A stretch of 64,000 nucleotides of DNA from Collybiopsis luxurians FD-317 M1 (lineage: Eukaryota > Basidiomycota > Agaricomycetes > Agaricales > Omphalotaceae), in NCBI GenBank assembly GCA_000827265.1, contig KN834806.1, forward strand, positions 127,770 through 191,769, read 5' to 3'. Made by a program: the position numbers and the translations under genes. Below the pieces are notes generated by a model. That model was not told the origin of the DNA. It saw only the letters and a list, made by a program, of their open reading frames with translations, and made no database searches. Every line of letters starts with the position of its first letter. Position 1 is the first letter of the stretch. Positions 1 to 11,042 of this stretch are shown in pieces.

Positions 1-490
1 ACTGGCACTTTAGAAGTCCATCAATTTATCCCACATGGAATCCTGACTGTGCCTAATAACTATACTTCAGGGGTCTTCAGTTCTCAAACTGAATTTAATG
101 GAGTAACACTCTTCTTCTGTCCATTTTTACTGATCACTAACTTCTTCATCTTTTATCTCAATTAGAATCAAATCTTTAAATCCTGGACCTCCAACTTGTA
201 CTCTACCCTTGGACATAGTAAGTTTTTGTTTTCATTGTATTTTTGTTCTGATGGATTGATTGTGATTTAGGCTTAAGATGGAAAATGACTTATGATGGAT
301 GGGCTTTTTTTCCCCATGTGAACCATGGTATTGTCTGGATCCCTGAGCAGTACCAGACAAATCTAGTTGCTGATGAAACACACTGGTTATCATTTCTGTT
401 GATGGTTACAATCGCATTTCTTTTGTCAACTGTGTATACGGAGAGGATTGGCATAAATGCTGGTCTTCCAAATAACTCCTTGTTGCAATA
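1..490 (+). pseudogene. NACHT-WD40 (NLR-like) gene, 3-prime end only, unit 1
   Basis: This is the C-terminal tail of an NLR-like gene whose start lies left of the window. Bases 1-115 align with the last post-WD40 stretch of the unit 3 copy (48014-48120). A small exon follows near 168-218 (NQIFKSWTSNLYSTLGH), then an intron with a GTAAGT donor, then the terminal exon from about 271 (MTYDGW, IVWIPEQY). A 'DGW..W-P-Y' tail of this kind is familiar to me at the C-terminus of agaricomycete WD40 proteins. Compared with unit 3, two extra bases near 379-382 (gaaacacactgg against gaaacactgg) shift the frame, so the last ~30 residues are lost. I read this copy as a pseudogene, with the caveat that the rest of the gene is not visible. 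Confidence 0.65.
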
Positions 491-1083
491 CTGCTATCTA
501 ATTTGCTTGTTTGCTCTTTAAAAACCAATATTACCTGCATTTTCCCATCTGTCCCCTTGGCACTTTCTTTGTATTAGCCCACATCTCTGGCTGGCAGTAG
601 TGATAGTGAACTTGTACCTTGCCTTTTCTTGACTGTCTCTTGGATATACCCCTAGCAGTGCTTTGCAAAAATAATAACACCTGGGAAGTTTCTCACACAC
701 ACATATAATTTTGTCTCTGCCAAAATGTCAGTAATATATTACTCTGTGAATACTCAATGGTTCTTTATCAGAATTTCACTGTACATAGGTGACACTTCAA
801 TGGTCCAGAATCTAGTTTTTGGGATGGGTTCAGAGACATAAATGAGCTGCCAGGTTTTCACTCGTGAAGGACTTCCAATTCACATGTGGGCACTTATTTA
901 ATTTCAAGAGTCCAAATTGTACAACTGTTCTAAAACTATTACCTTGACTATCATTTATGGTGTCTAGGATATTTTTGTGCATCTCTAGGGTACACTGTAC
1001 TAAAATTTTTGTATCCTAAAACTGAGCCCTTCTTGCTTAAAAAATCAAGAAAGTAGAGCTTCTACCTTAACTGTCACAGTAAA

Positions 1084-1990
1084 TTCCTCATCACTACCAT
1101 CCCCTTTCTCCCAAGTAATGTCTTTCCCTTGACTGCCTTGAGCTAGATTTTTGCTGGTGGTTTGAAGTAGGGTAAAAGACTGAAGAGTGACTGTGGAAAA
1201 CTTCCTTGTACTTACCTTCATTCACTTGCAATGTAACTCAGACTGCTGCTCACAGAAAGGGCTAACCTTGCACTTTGTGGTCTTAGTCTTTCCCTCTGAA
1301 TGTGCATCAAATGTAACACAAAGAGGCAAGGCAGCAGACTAAGTTACTTTTTGGAATCAGAGTTTCATTGCTTTCAGAGTTGTAGAAGTCCAGTTGGTCT
1401 ACATCTTTAAGACCATCTAGCTGTAACAAGTTGGCAGTGGGACCTATCATACAAATTCACTGAGCAATACTAAGTAATTTCTGGAGTGTATACTCACCAT
1501 CAGGCTCTGAAACCTTTGGAAGTTGATTGACAACTTTGATACAATGGCACCCTTCATCTATTAAGCTCTTGTCAACTGGGTCTCTAGATGAACCCAAGGA
1601 AAGGGGGGATATGAAGGTGCACAGAAAGTTCATGGCTTAAAAGGTGGCCTTTCATTGTGAGGTACAACTTCAAAGCAGAGCTTGGATTTGCACTGTCAAC
1701 AGTAAGTCCTGAGATGTCACAGTCCTGCTGGGCACTCTTTTTTATCTGTAAATGAGTACTACGGGACTGCTACTAGCATATTTGCAGATAAGGGAGTAGC
1801 TGAAATAAGTAGTCAGGTAGTCGCAGGTGTGCATGTTGACAACTAGTTTGATTATATACTTACTGACCAGAGAGGTGGCAAATGATGAGGCACATTTGCC
1901 ATTGACAGCTTTGACAACCGATGTGTATGAGAATCCATATGTATAATTGCCAGGTGATGCTGTGGCCAGACTGTGGCTGAGCACATTGGA
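1084..1990 (-). pseudogene. Gene M, unit 1 copy: unrecognised multi-exon gene facing the NLR
   Basis: Minus-strand coding pieces match the better unit 3 copy (49227-51000). One exon (about 1984-1862) contains NYTYGFSYTSVVKAVNGKC and ends at a GTAAGT donor. The next (about 1738-1496) starts with KKSAQQDCDISGLTVDSA. Relative to unit 3 a 5-bp deletion near 1590-1600 shifts the frame, and about 250 bp corresponding to 49088-49330 is missing at the 3-prime side. I do not recognise the family: no signal peptide, catalytic motif or repeat is evident. It ends tail to tail with the NLR gene, and this arrangement recurs in unit 3. Confidence 0.4.
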
Positions 1991-2165
1991 GGTTCAAGGT
2001 TCACCAGGTTTGGACCCTTTTGGACCTTGAACCCAGGTTCTCCAGCAGCCTGAACCCAGAACTGATCCTGCAGGTTTAGTCCACCCAAATTCCTGAACTG
2101 AGACTGAACCAAAGGTTCAGGTCCAGGTTTGCAGACTGGACTGCAGCAACAGCCCTATATGTACA
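1990..2165. repeat. GGTTC/GAACC-rich block, possible short interspersed element
   Basis: About 170 bp packed with inverted short words (ggttca, tgaacc, cctgaac, caggttc) that can fold on themselves. The same block is at 51000-51175 in unit 3. One edge reads as TAGGGCTG on the minus strand, resembling a hAT-type end, but I could not find a matching opposite end or target duplication. It may be an old MITE fragment at the 5-prime side of gene M. Confidence 0.35.
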
Positions 2166-2548
2166 AGGGTCAACAATAAGAGAGAAAGAACAATAAGAGA
2201 GTGAAGCAATTATTGTGCAAGAGTGAGAATGTGAAGAGCATACTGTATGGTTGTAGTAGAAAAGACAATAACTGGGTGACAGGTGCAAGAAGGGGACTAG
2301 GAATCACTTTAGTAAAAGAACAATAACAAATAGAATGAAAAGACAATAGTATTAACAAAACTGTAAAGTACATGTTATCATACTTTCACAATTTTTGAAT
2401 GTTGCATTTGCAGTTCAAGAGTTCCATGATGAGCTTGTAAGTTGATAGATTTTAAGTGCCATTATGTATTTGATTTTAGCTGAATTCAGACCCTTGCATT
2501 ATGCATTATGAATTTTAAAAAATGCAAATTCACAGTGTTGCATTACCC

Positions 2549-4387
2549 ATTATGTGAAGTTATGGTCATGATAGTGTAGTACACTAATTTATCAACTGGG
2601 GATTTATCTACTCATTAATGGCACACTGTACAGTGATGGTGATCACTGAGATTGGCTATAACTTAACTTATAAGTTATACATATTTCTCCCTCAACCTCT
2701 GGTTTGCTTTTATCTTAACTCATAAGCTCCAAATGTAACTGTTGAGGAACATAGATTGTCTGGCCGCTCCGCAGTTATGTTAGCTGCTGTTTCACTACTT
2801 TTCCTCTATTGACTCATTCTACTTATTTACCTTATATATGTAGTAGTTCAATACTGTAGTTCAATTGATCTTTCTGCCCCTTCCATTGAGATCCCTGCTT
2901 GTTGTCCAACAGTAACTAAGGAGCTCAAGACAGTTTTGTAGCATGTATTGAACCATAAACAATGTAGTATGGTGTTCTAATACCATGCGGCATTTGGAAC
3001 AAGAGTCCCAAGGTTTAGGCTTAGTAGTTATTACCAACAGAGTTCAATTCTAACTCGCCGGTAAGTATAGATATGGACCTGTTATATGTAGAGACACGGT
3101 GGGTGATGACCAGCTATGGAAAGCAAGTTTTACCTTGTGCAGTATTGCCCAGCCTTGGGTTGAGGGTGAGAAGTTTTAGCTTGTACCAATCACACATTCC
3201 GGGTCAGTCTGATTTACGGAAAATGCATAATAACATAGTAGAGTCCCAGTAAAAAGCAAAACTAAAAAAAAGAAAAAAAAAAAGAGAGTACCTAGGAATG
3301 TTTACTCGGAGTGAATTCTCTATTATCTTTGGTATTAGTAATTTTTCCGTGAACTTTTTAAGCGGCAACATGTTCCATTGTAGTTGATACAGGAGTCGAG
3401 TGGGTACTCTGCATGTCGGCAGTCAATGTGGATGGATGGATAGGAGGAGGGATGGAGGGAATAAATCAACGAATATCAAATCAAGACCGCTAGTTAAGAT
3501 TCTCAACGTAACGCCATTTGAGATTCTCGGGTTGCTCGGAGCTAAGGTTTTTTTTTTTCTTTTGTTTTGTTTTGTTTTTTTTTTTTTTCCTGTTTTGCCT
3601 ACTCTGCTCTACTCTACATTTCCTTTATCTACACCATTGAACCAATTCTCTCACAGAGCAGTTTTTGAATACCGTGCTCAAGAGCAACGCATAGCAGTGG
3701 TTGACCAATTCACATCGGCAAGAGCCAACAGTAACCATCGAAGCAAAATTCATGCCACAGTTCTGTTCCTGTAATTGAAGAGAGTGATGTCAAACAGAGA
3801 CTCCACATGCCCAGGCTTTCTGCAGTTCAGATGTACTTTACACTTTCACTCCATCGCTTGAAACACTTGTACTCCATTGATTCTTTGCACTTTTGAAATT
3901 CAGCTGCATATTGGCGCTTCCACTGCGAGGGAATTTGAAGGACAGGAAGAAGGGAAGAAGTCCAGTACTGCATGTACTGAATGTACTGAATGTATCATTC
4001 AGGTCCGTGCTGGGCACAGGCACGGTCCTTGCTGTACATCCCAAATCCTCATTCTTACAGTATCAGTATCATCTGACCCAGATTAGATTGGTTTAGATTG
4101 GTGCAAAAAAAAGAACTGATGTTCCTTTTTGGCGATACCTAAAATGCCAGGTATTTTTGAATCAAAGGCGGCCATGGTTTTAGGCCAGATTTCATCTGCA
4201 ATTTGTCTGTCGGTCAGTTAAACTTTGACCCCTTCTTCTGTCCTCATTTCTGTCTTCCTTATCATTTAAAATGCCATCAGTTTCCTTCATCTTTTTTCTT
4301 TCTTTCTTCTCAAGGCCTAGGATTGGACCTGTTCAAGCCAACACAGAGTACTGTATCTCTTGCCCAGTATCAACTTGGTTGAAGGAT
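2549..4387. repeat. Duplicated intergenic block upstream of the acyltransferase, unit 1
   Basis: No convincing gene is seen here. The block is nearly identical to 14147-15429 plus 20568-21131 (unit 2, split by a retrotransposon) and to 51567-53407 (unit 3). It carries an A-rich tract (about 3264-3285) and a long T-rich tract (about 3547-3590). It also carries a short tandem motif (gtactgaat, about 3977-3995) and the presumed promoter of the downstream acyltransferase. ORFs in it are not conserved in frame among the copies. Compared with unit 3, many CG sites here are TG or CA. Confidence 0.7.
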
Positions 4388-5060
4388 ACAACTGTGGATA
4401 TGGCTACAACCTCAATGACCACATTGGCATCAACAAAACAAGGGCAGGAGGATGATTTTAGAGGATGGAGGTCCCATAATGGCAGGGATTACTTTCGGCC
4501 ACTTGGGGAGAGTGAGTATGCATACTATGTCCCAGCTTCATGGAATGGGCTTGGAGATATGTACGTTGTCAAAATTCTGTTCATGTTTCTGTTTCTTAAT
4601 TACGATTTGATAGGTTCTTGCATGCATCATTCACAACCAAGTCAAAATCAATTATTATGGATCCATCAAGGATAGCTCTTTGCTGGGCTATCACTCGTTC
4701 TCGACACCCTCTGCTCACATCCATAGTCTTCGCAATCGCAATTTGAACATCTCACCGATGTCCGAGGAGGAGCCATACTTCTGGTTGTTCTACTGCCAGC
4801 ATCATCTATGACGAACACTAAGATGTCCAGTTCCTTACATTTTCACTGCTCAAGAACACCATTAAGGAAGCAGAAGATTGTCCAGTGTTCTGAAACAAGG
4901 TGCAGAATTGTCGACACTCTATGCTCATCAGGCTCACAGCTCATTTTCAGAATTGACCATGAATGTGATTGGATGAATGCGTGTCCTCCCTCGTCATCTC
5001 CCCTTCAACATTCAATGGCGGCAAGCATTGACAATTGCCTGACTGTCCAATTACAGTGCA
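4388..5060 (+). pseudogene. HxxxD acyltransferase pseudogene, unit 1 (5-prime part only)
   Basis: This is homologous to exons 1-4 of the intact gene at 53408-55940. The exon 1 protein is still readable (DFRGWRSHNGRDYFRPLGES, then YYVPASWNGLGDM). The intron donor GTACGT at 4561 and the next exon (MDPSRIALCWAITRSRHPLL) are also readable. The start codon is lost: the ATG of unit 3 reads ACA here. Similarity then decays and fades near 5.0-5.1 kb, before the exons with the acyl-acceptor core and C-terminal domain. An R-to-W change (CGG to TGG type) is visible in exon 1. It cannot make an active enzyme. Confidence 0.6.
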
Positions 5061-5929
5061 CCGAAATCCCTCAAATCATACAAATTGAAGTCGACCCATA
5101 ACTGTCTAGAGCATTTGAGAGGACCACATCGAAATTGGTCATACTGATCATCGGCCAATATCAATGAGGGCTAAAGGGTGAGTCTCAAAATGTTTTCCAT
5201 CTTCTTGGATGATTTCCTGAGTCATTTTTCTTCTCTCACTCCTAGTTTCTACTATCGATGAATGAGTCTCTTCCATCTGACTTGCTTTCTGTATTCAATA
5301 TTGTCATCTCACTCACCAATCCCCTCCCAAAATTGTTGTAACACTTTCAGTTTTCCACTGTGAGGCATGGGAGTGCAAGCACTCATTATCATACTGTCTT
5401 GTTGTACCACAGAACATCTTTCTGTCACAGTTCAGAGCTCATATCTTCCTCTTCACCTTGTAAGGTGGACAAATGCATTACACTACTTTCCTGTACCCCT
5501 CACTGCCTTTATCACAGTTATGCCCTACTGTAATATCATTTCTTGGTCCCTTATCCCTGGTTGTCACTGTGTAACATGTACATACATAAATGTATTTGTT
5601 CAGTGTATCAAAAACAATGGAGAGACAAGAAGAGAGAGAATCTGTGTGACAATAGCAAGTAATTAAGAAACACAAGGAGAAAGACATGTAGACATTGACA
5701 ACCCAGCACTGACCCTTGGCTTCGACCTCGACCTCCTAGCATCCCAATCTTCCCTACGATGACTCAATTCCCTCCTACACACCCAAACTCAACCTCCTTG
5801 TCTCCACAACCACTATAACCTCACCCCTCCCAACTCAGGCTCCAGCCTCAGTCCCGGTCCTTGTCCTCACCCCCAATGTCCCTCCAACAGCTGCTTAACA
5901 TTACTATCCTTACTCGGCCCCTGTCCCAA
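5061..5929. other. Decayed intergenic DNA, unit 1
   Basis: I see no supportable gene. Parts (about 5290-5600) align with 23670-23950 in unit 2, for example a shared 'ccaaaattg..gtaac' word and a shared 'ttatacc/ttatgccc' stretch, so this is old duplicated spacer. The segment around 5750-5850 is the uninterrupted counterpart of the large retrotransposon insertion site at 24269/38025. Confidence 0.5.
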
Positions 5930-7230
5930 TTGCTGATGGCCAGGTTGTCGACTGCATCCTCCAAACTCTCACCAAAAGCTTTCTACATGTCCCTCCTCGA
6001 AACCATTCTTATCCCAGCATGAATGCAACCAGATTTTTTCACAGAATGTATGTTCAAGGAGGAGGGGCCCACATTGTGGTAAGGCTTGTGGTGGTTACAG
6101 TGTGGGTGACTAGATAACTATTGAGTTGGAGCAGGTGAAGATACAGGAGGGAGTTGAGGTGGAGTGAAGCAGTTGTGGTGAGTGAGGAGCATTGAGGGTT
6201 GGTGTGGATTTTGGTAAGGGTGCAAGTGAAGGTTTGGAGTGCGAGGGAGTTACATGGTTCAATGCAGGTGAAGATCTGATGTCATTTGGTGACAATACAA
6301 CCAACGGCGAGGAAAGAGGCACCTATGATACAAAATCTAGCCTATAAATCGGATCAAAATTCCCAGTCAACTATAACCTGAGCAGCACTGCACTCGCTCC
6401 GGAGGGTAATGTCTGTTCCCTCTTCCCTCACTCATCATCCCATACGATATCAGTTATAATTGCCAGGAGGGGCATGTTGTCAGTCTTGTTACTCTTTCCT
6501 CCCTCCTCCGACTCCAAACCAGACCCAAAACAACAATGACAGTGATGAAGCTGACAGCCCCAAGGATGCACTGAGATTGATGATCATGATGATGACCAGG
6601 TTTTGTCCGTTGACGCTACTCCATTGTGAATGACAATTCAATTGACGGTGAGGAAAGTGGTACCTGTGATACCCCTCTTGCATTCGAATTAAATCCAAAT
6701 TCGCAGTTAATTATAACCCAAAGAGCACCGTTCTCGGTACGGAGGGTGACAACCATTTCCTTCTCCCTGGCTCATCATCTTGAATAATGTCATTCATAGA
6801 CACAGGGTGGAGCGTGTTGTCAGTGTTGGTCTTCTTCCCTTCTCCTTCCTCTGACTCTAGCTCTGATGACGATGACGGGGATCCTGACAAGGATCTTGAC
6901 AAACATTGATGTCAACAAATAATGATCATGACGAGGCCTCTGCTGCCATGGCTAATCCTGACAAAGGTGCCGTAGTCACTGCACGACCCTTATCACCCTC
7001 CCTAGCCCTCTCCACTCTGACCCTTGTTCCCTTATTGTTTTTGTGGTCAAAATGGACCTCTTGACTGCCCTTCTCATCCGCCCCTCCCCCCCTCCCACCT
7101 CATCCAAATGCCGGGAGGTCAGAAGGGACAAAGGCAGAGAGGAAGACGTTGAAGCAGATTAGGGCAAGGAACCGGTAAGTGGTGGAGGAGTTAGGTAGTG
7201 TCAGAGGTTGAGGGCAGTATCCATTGTCCT
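5930..7230 (-). pseudogene. Old acyltransferase relic 1, last-exon homology, minus strand
   Basis: Read on the minus strand this resembles the last exon of the intact acyltransferase (54779-55940). The counterpart of 'MMYTALNLRP' lies near 7225-7195, with CTC CGA changed to CTC TGA. It is followed by a serine-rich, GATGA-rich middle and a C-terminal patch near 6050-5990 corresponding to 'GFEEGHVESFW'. Frames are broken many times. It pairs with relic 2 just to the right, and the pair is repeated at 38170-41550. Confidence 0.5.
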
Positions 7231-8639
7231 GTGGGTGTGGAAGGGGTGGCGAGGATGTGTCGATGCAGATATAGATAATGTGATAGACCGGCAAGGATAG
7301 AATGCAATGGACTGATGATTATGGATGTAAGGACAGATGGCGGTAACAGCAACATCAGAAATGCAAACCTCTGAAAGAATCAAAACTCACAAAGGGTTCA
7401 CACATCCATGATTCAGATTCAACTGTTCATACAGGGCAAAGAGCACAGGGTTGACTGTGACTCCACTTTTCCAGCACTTTGCTAGGGTTTGAGCATTTGT
7501 TCTTTCGGAAAAGGAAGCTAGAGGTCGAACTAAACAGAGAGAGATGCATTAGCTATGTATCCGAACTGTGATAACCAAAAATTTGCTGAACGAATGTGTA
7601 TCCTTGTCACTGCAATGCAAAGTCATTTTATAGCACCCATTCTCCCTCTCAATAATATCTGCAAGGCCTGAATAATCCTCAGTTCTTTTCCTCGCATCTT
7701 CAATGTGCCCTACGCTAAAAGAGACTTCTGCTTGATAAATTCACAGCCAATGCCAAGGGTAATATCTGTAGTACTGGAGACAGCAATGATCATGGGGAAA
7801 TAAGATCAGGAGAAGCACATATGGTGACAAGTTCTTTATCCGGTGTGTAAGTTATGACAAAGAGGAGGGATAGAATCAATATAGCGTGGGTGCCAGTCTG
7901 TTGAAGGGTGAAGAGACTGGTGGGAGCTACATGACGCAGTCATTTTCTATGGAATGAATTTGGTTTTTGTAGAGCTTTGACTTGAGACCAGCATGTTCTG
8001 ATGTTAAAGTGGGCAAAAAGATGTGGATGGAAGCAAGCTGTTGAATTACGGAATTACAGCACTGCTGTATTTTGTGTATTAATGATTGATATTTGAGCTA
8101 GTAGCTTAGGGCCTATCACATCTGCTTTGCATGTCCAATTCAGCTATGGAAGAGTTGTACAGTAAATCCAGAAATGATAGAGAGACACTGAGACAAATCA
8201 GGACAGTCTGATAAAAGATATGTAGTCATTAAAGAAAAAGAATGAAATGAAGACACGGACGTGGACATGAGCACTAAGGAAAAGCAAGATCAAACTTGGT
8301 TAAAGAGTAACTCTTCTCCTGAATACACAATTCTGAAACCATTGTATTGGAATGCTGTAGGTTTCACTGAAACCCAATCCTGGCCCTTAGCCTGGACTTT
8401 GACTTCTGAACATCCCACTCATTTCTACATCCACAATGCGCCGATTCTCTCATACACACCCAAACTCAACCTTCCCCACCTCCACGACCACTCTAAAGGC
8501 ACACCTCCGAACCTTGTCTCCAGCCCCAGATCCAGCTATGGACCCTACCCTTATGGTCGTCCACCCAACACCCTAATCACCCCATCCACACCCACACAAC
8601 ATCACCATAAGCTTGCCCCACTCCACCCTTATACTTTCT
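7231..8639. other. Spacer with a weak gene X relic
   Basis: No intact gene. Bases about 7690-7950 align with the gene X relics at 9985, 39610 and 41995 (shared words such as 'gcttgataaattcacagccaatgcc', here shortened: gataaattcacagccaatg). Bases 7860-8260 align closely with 39770-40200 of the second array block. A 174-codon ORF on + at 8261-8785 runs antisense to acyltransferase relic 2 and has biased proline/serine/histidine composition; I regard it as a shadow. Confidence 0.4.
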
Positions 8640-9540
8640 TGTCATCCCGATCGCCCCTGACCAACCTATTCACTACATCTTTGAAATACTCCCTGAAACT
8701 CCCCATATGTCCCTCCTCAAATGTATTCACAAATGCAACTAGAGCTTTTTGCAGAGCGTATGTTCGAGGAGAAGGAAACCACTGAACTGTTGACCGCTTG
8801 CGGAGGGTACGGTGTGATTGACACATAGCTATTGTTGGGTTGGGTTGTGGCGGGCGAGGATATGGAAGGGGGTGGGAGTAGAGGAAAGCTGTAGGGGTGA
8901 AAAGCTGAGGGTCGGCGTGTAATTAGGAAGAGTGCAGGTGAAGGTTTGGAAATGGAGGGGATCACCTGGTTTGATAAGGGGGGGAGGGGGAGATTCAATG
9001 TTGTTCAGGGACTGTTCAATTGACAGCGAGGAAAGAGGCGCCTGCGATACAAGTCATAGCCTATGAATTGTTTCCTCTTCCATTGCCCAGTCAAAATCAT
9101 TTATAGACGTGGGGAGGAGTGTATCATCATGCTGCTACTGTTCCCCCCTTCCTCCCAACTCCAACCCCAAGATGAGGACAACGGCGATGATGGCAAGGGC
9201 ACTAATGATGACGCTGTGGACCCTGACAACACATTGACATTGACAAAAACAGCGATGACAAGGCCTCTGCCACTGCCGGTGCTGTCAATGAGAATACCAT
9301 CATCGTTGCACAACCCTCATCACCCCTGACCCTTGCCCCGCTCATCGCTCTAGCTGTCACAAGTGGACTTTTGACTGCCGTCGTCATCCACTCCTTTGCC
9401 CCCTTCACCTCATCCAAATGCCACGAGGTTGGAACTGACAAAGGCAGCGAGAATGACATTGATATAGGTGAGGGGAAGGAACTGGTTGGTAGTGGAGGGT
9501 GTAAGGTCCAACATGGAGAACTGTATATCAAGGCGGAGGG
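8640..9540 (-). pseudogene. Old acyltransferase relic 2, last-exon homology, minus strand
   Basis: On the minus strand the C-terminal patch 'NTFEEGHMGSFREYFKDVV' (about 8740-8670) matches 'NGFEEGHVESFWECLEDAV' of the intact enzyme. Upstream, near 9510-9400, the reading 'YINVILAAFVSSNLVAFG' matches 'YFNVVLPAFVPTTLAAFW'. The middle is low-complexity, as in the intact gene. Many indels and stops exclude function. Confidence 0.5.
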
Positions 9541-9984
9541 GTGGTGGAGGATGTATCGATGTAGATACATATGTTATGATAGATTGGCAAAGACAGAATG
9601 GAATAGACAGATGAATGGATGGACGTGAGGAAGGAGGGAAGTAATAACACAGTCAAAAATGCGAACACCCTGAAAGAACAGAATCAAACTCACAATGGCT
9701 AGAATACTGTCCCAATGCGATATTACATGCCACAAACGACGCATCATTGACCATGGCTCTGTTTTGCTTTCACTTTGTTGAAGTTTTGAGTGCTTGTGCT
9801 TCAGAAAGGGAAGCTAAAGGTTAAACTAGAAAAAAAAGAGAAAGATGTGTTAGCTACAGATCCAAAACAAAATGATCAGCAATTTGCTAAACCTGCATAC
9901 TCTTAAAATGCTCTTTTTTCACTGACATCCGTACTAATTTTTGTCCCTGGCTTTTTCTTAAGGGTTTTTACCACCACAGTCTTC

Positions 9985-10230
9985 GCTATGGCCTATGCTA
10001 CCTGCTCAATAAATATGCAGCCTATGCTGACAAAGCGATATGTGGTTCTGGATACAATGGCCAAGGGGGAGAACAGGGCACACAGTGAGAAATTGCCTGT
10101 ATATTGTGCATGAGTTAGGAAGGAAAGGATGGACAGAGAGCCGGGGCGAGAGTTTGTTGAAGAGACTAGCTGGGGTTTTTGAAACTGGATGTGGGCATTA
10201 CATGGAAACAATTTTTGGTGATGTAATAAT
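9985..10230 (+). pseudogene. Gene X relic, unit 1
   Basis: A degenerate coding stretch homologous to the clearer version at 41995-42225. In mixed frames it reads YLLNKYA, GSGYNGQGG, then GESLLKRLA and VFETG. I do not recognise the family. It always lies a few hundred bases to the right of a minus-strand acyltransferase relic, giving a head-to-head arrangement, and it is repeated four times in the window (about 7690, 9985, 39610, 41995). Stops and indels make it non-functional. Confidence 0.3.
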
Positions 10231-10892
10231 GTATGAGTCGTACCAAGCCGCAGGGCGCCACCGACACTTGACCAACAATGTATTATCAGCCTTTGGCTCA
10301 TCAAGATAGATATTTAGGTATGTAGTACAATGTGTATTATATTCGCCTTTCGTGTCCATGCAGCAATTGGAAGGTTTTTGAGGTGCCTGAAGATTTTCCA
10401 AGTCCATTGTATCGGCGGGGTACCTTTATGAGACACATTTTTCACTGCTCCCTGTCTCCTTCAAGTTCACCTCATCATTTTCACTCTCTATCTGCCCCAT
10501 CCTTCTGACTTAAACTCAGTGTAGTCGACGCATCGCAAAGTTGTCTATCTCCCCTCCCAGTTTCCCACAATTGTGATGGTGTGGCAGTCGGAATGGAAGC
10601 ACGATCATGAGGAGGATCCGGACAATTAAAAGATTAGGTTCAGGGAATGTGCTTGTGAATGTATTGCAGTTTGCTAGTGGCCTGGGGGTTGAGGAACTGA
10701 GATCAGACAGGTGACAATTATCAGGTAAAGGATAACAATTAGAAGTTCGGAGATGGAAGATGGCCGCTGATAGAGTGGGGAATGTGCTCCGCTATGTTGC
10801 GTTATGGATCATTCTCATGTAGGCAACATGTAATACCAGGAGGCTTGAAGCTTCTTTCCAGAAACGCCGGGGGACATGTGTAAGGACTCAAG

Positions 10893-10902
10893 ATATATAA
10901 AG
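10893..10902 (+). promoter_or_regulatory. TATA box of the unit 2 NLR gene
   Basis: The motif atatataaag lies about 140 bp upstream of the homologous start codon. The equivalent atatataaat is in unit 3 at 44193. Both are followed by a 5-prime-UTR intron at similar spacing. Confidence 0.5.
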
Positions 10903-10973
10903 GATCTCAGGAAGTGCATAGGATTCCTCACCAATCACTATCTCCCTAGGTTGGCTGTACCGAATACTGCTTT

Positions 10974-11028
10974 GTAAGTGATATCTTTGATAAACTCAAC
11001 AATTGCTATAATTCTTTGGCTTTTTCAG
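10974..11028 (+). other. 5-prime-UTR intron of the unit 2 NLR gene
   Basis: It begins gtaagtg and ends tttttcag, 55 bp, 14 bp before the ATG at 11043. The same exon-intron layout exists in unit 3 (44274-44322) despite sequence divergence inside the intron, which supports a real spliced leader. Confidence 0.5.
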
Positions 11029-11042
11029 CGAAAAGTATAACA

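Noticed and set aside
3400..3774. A 124-codon ORF also seen at 14999 and 52423, possibly a small conserved gene
   Set aside because: It ends in the T homopolymer, starts with GTG rather than ATG, and its frame diverges after the T tract in each copy. It is conserved only because the whole block is duplicated.
8261..8785. 174-codon ORF on +
   Set aside because: It lies antisense to acyltransferase relic 2, has biased composition and is not open in the paralogous block at 40270.
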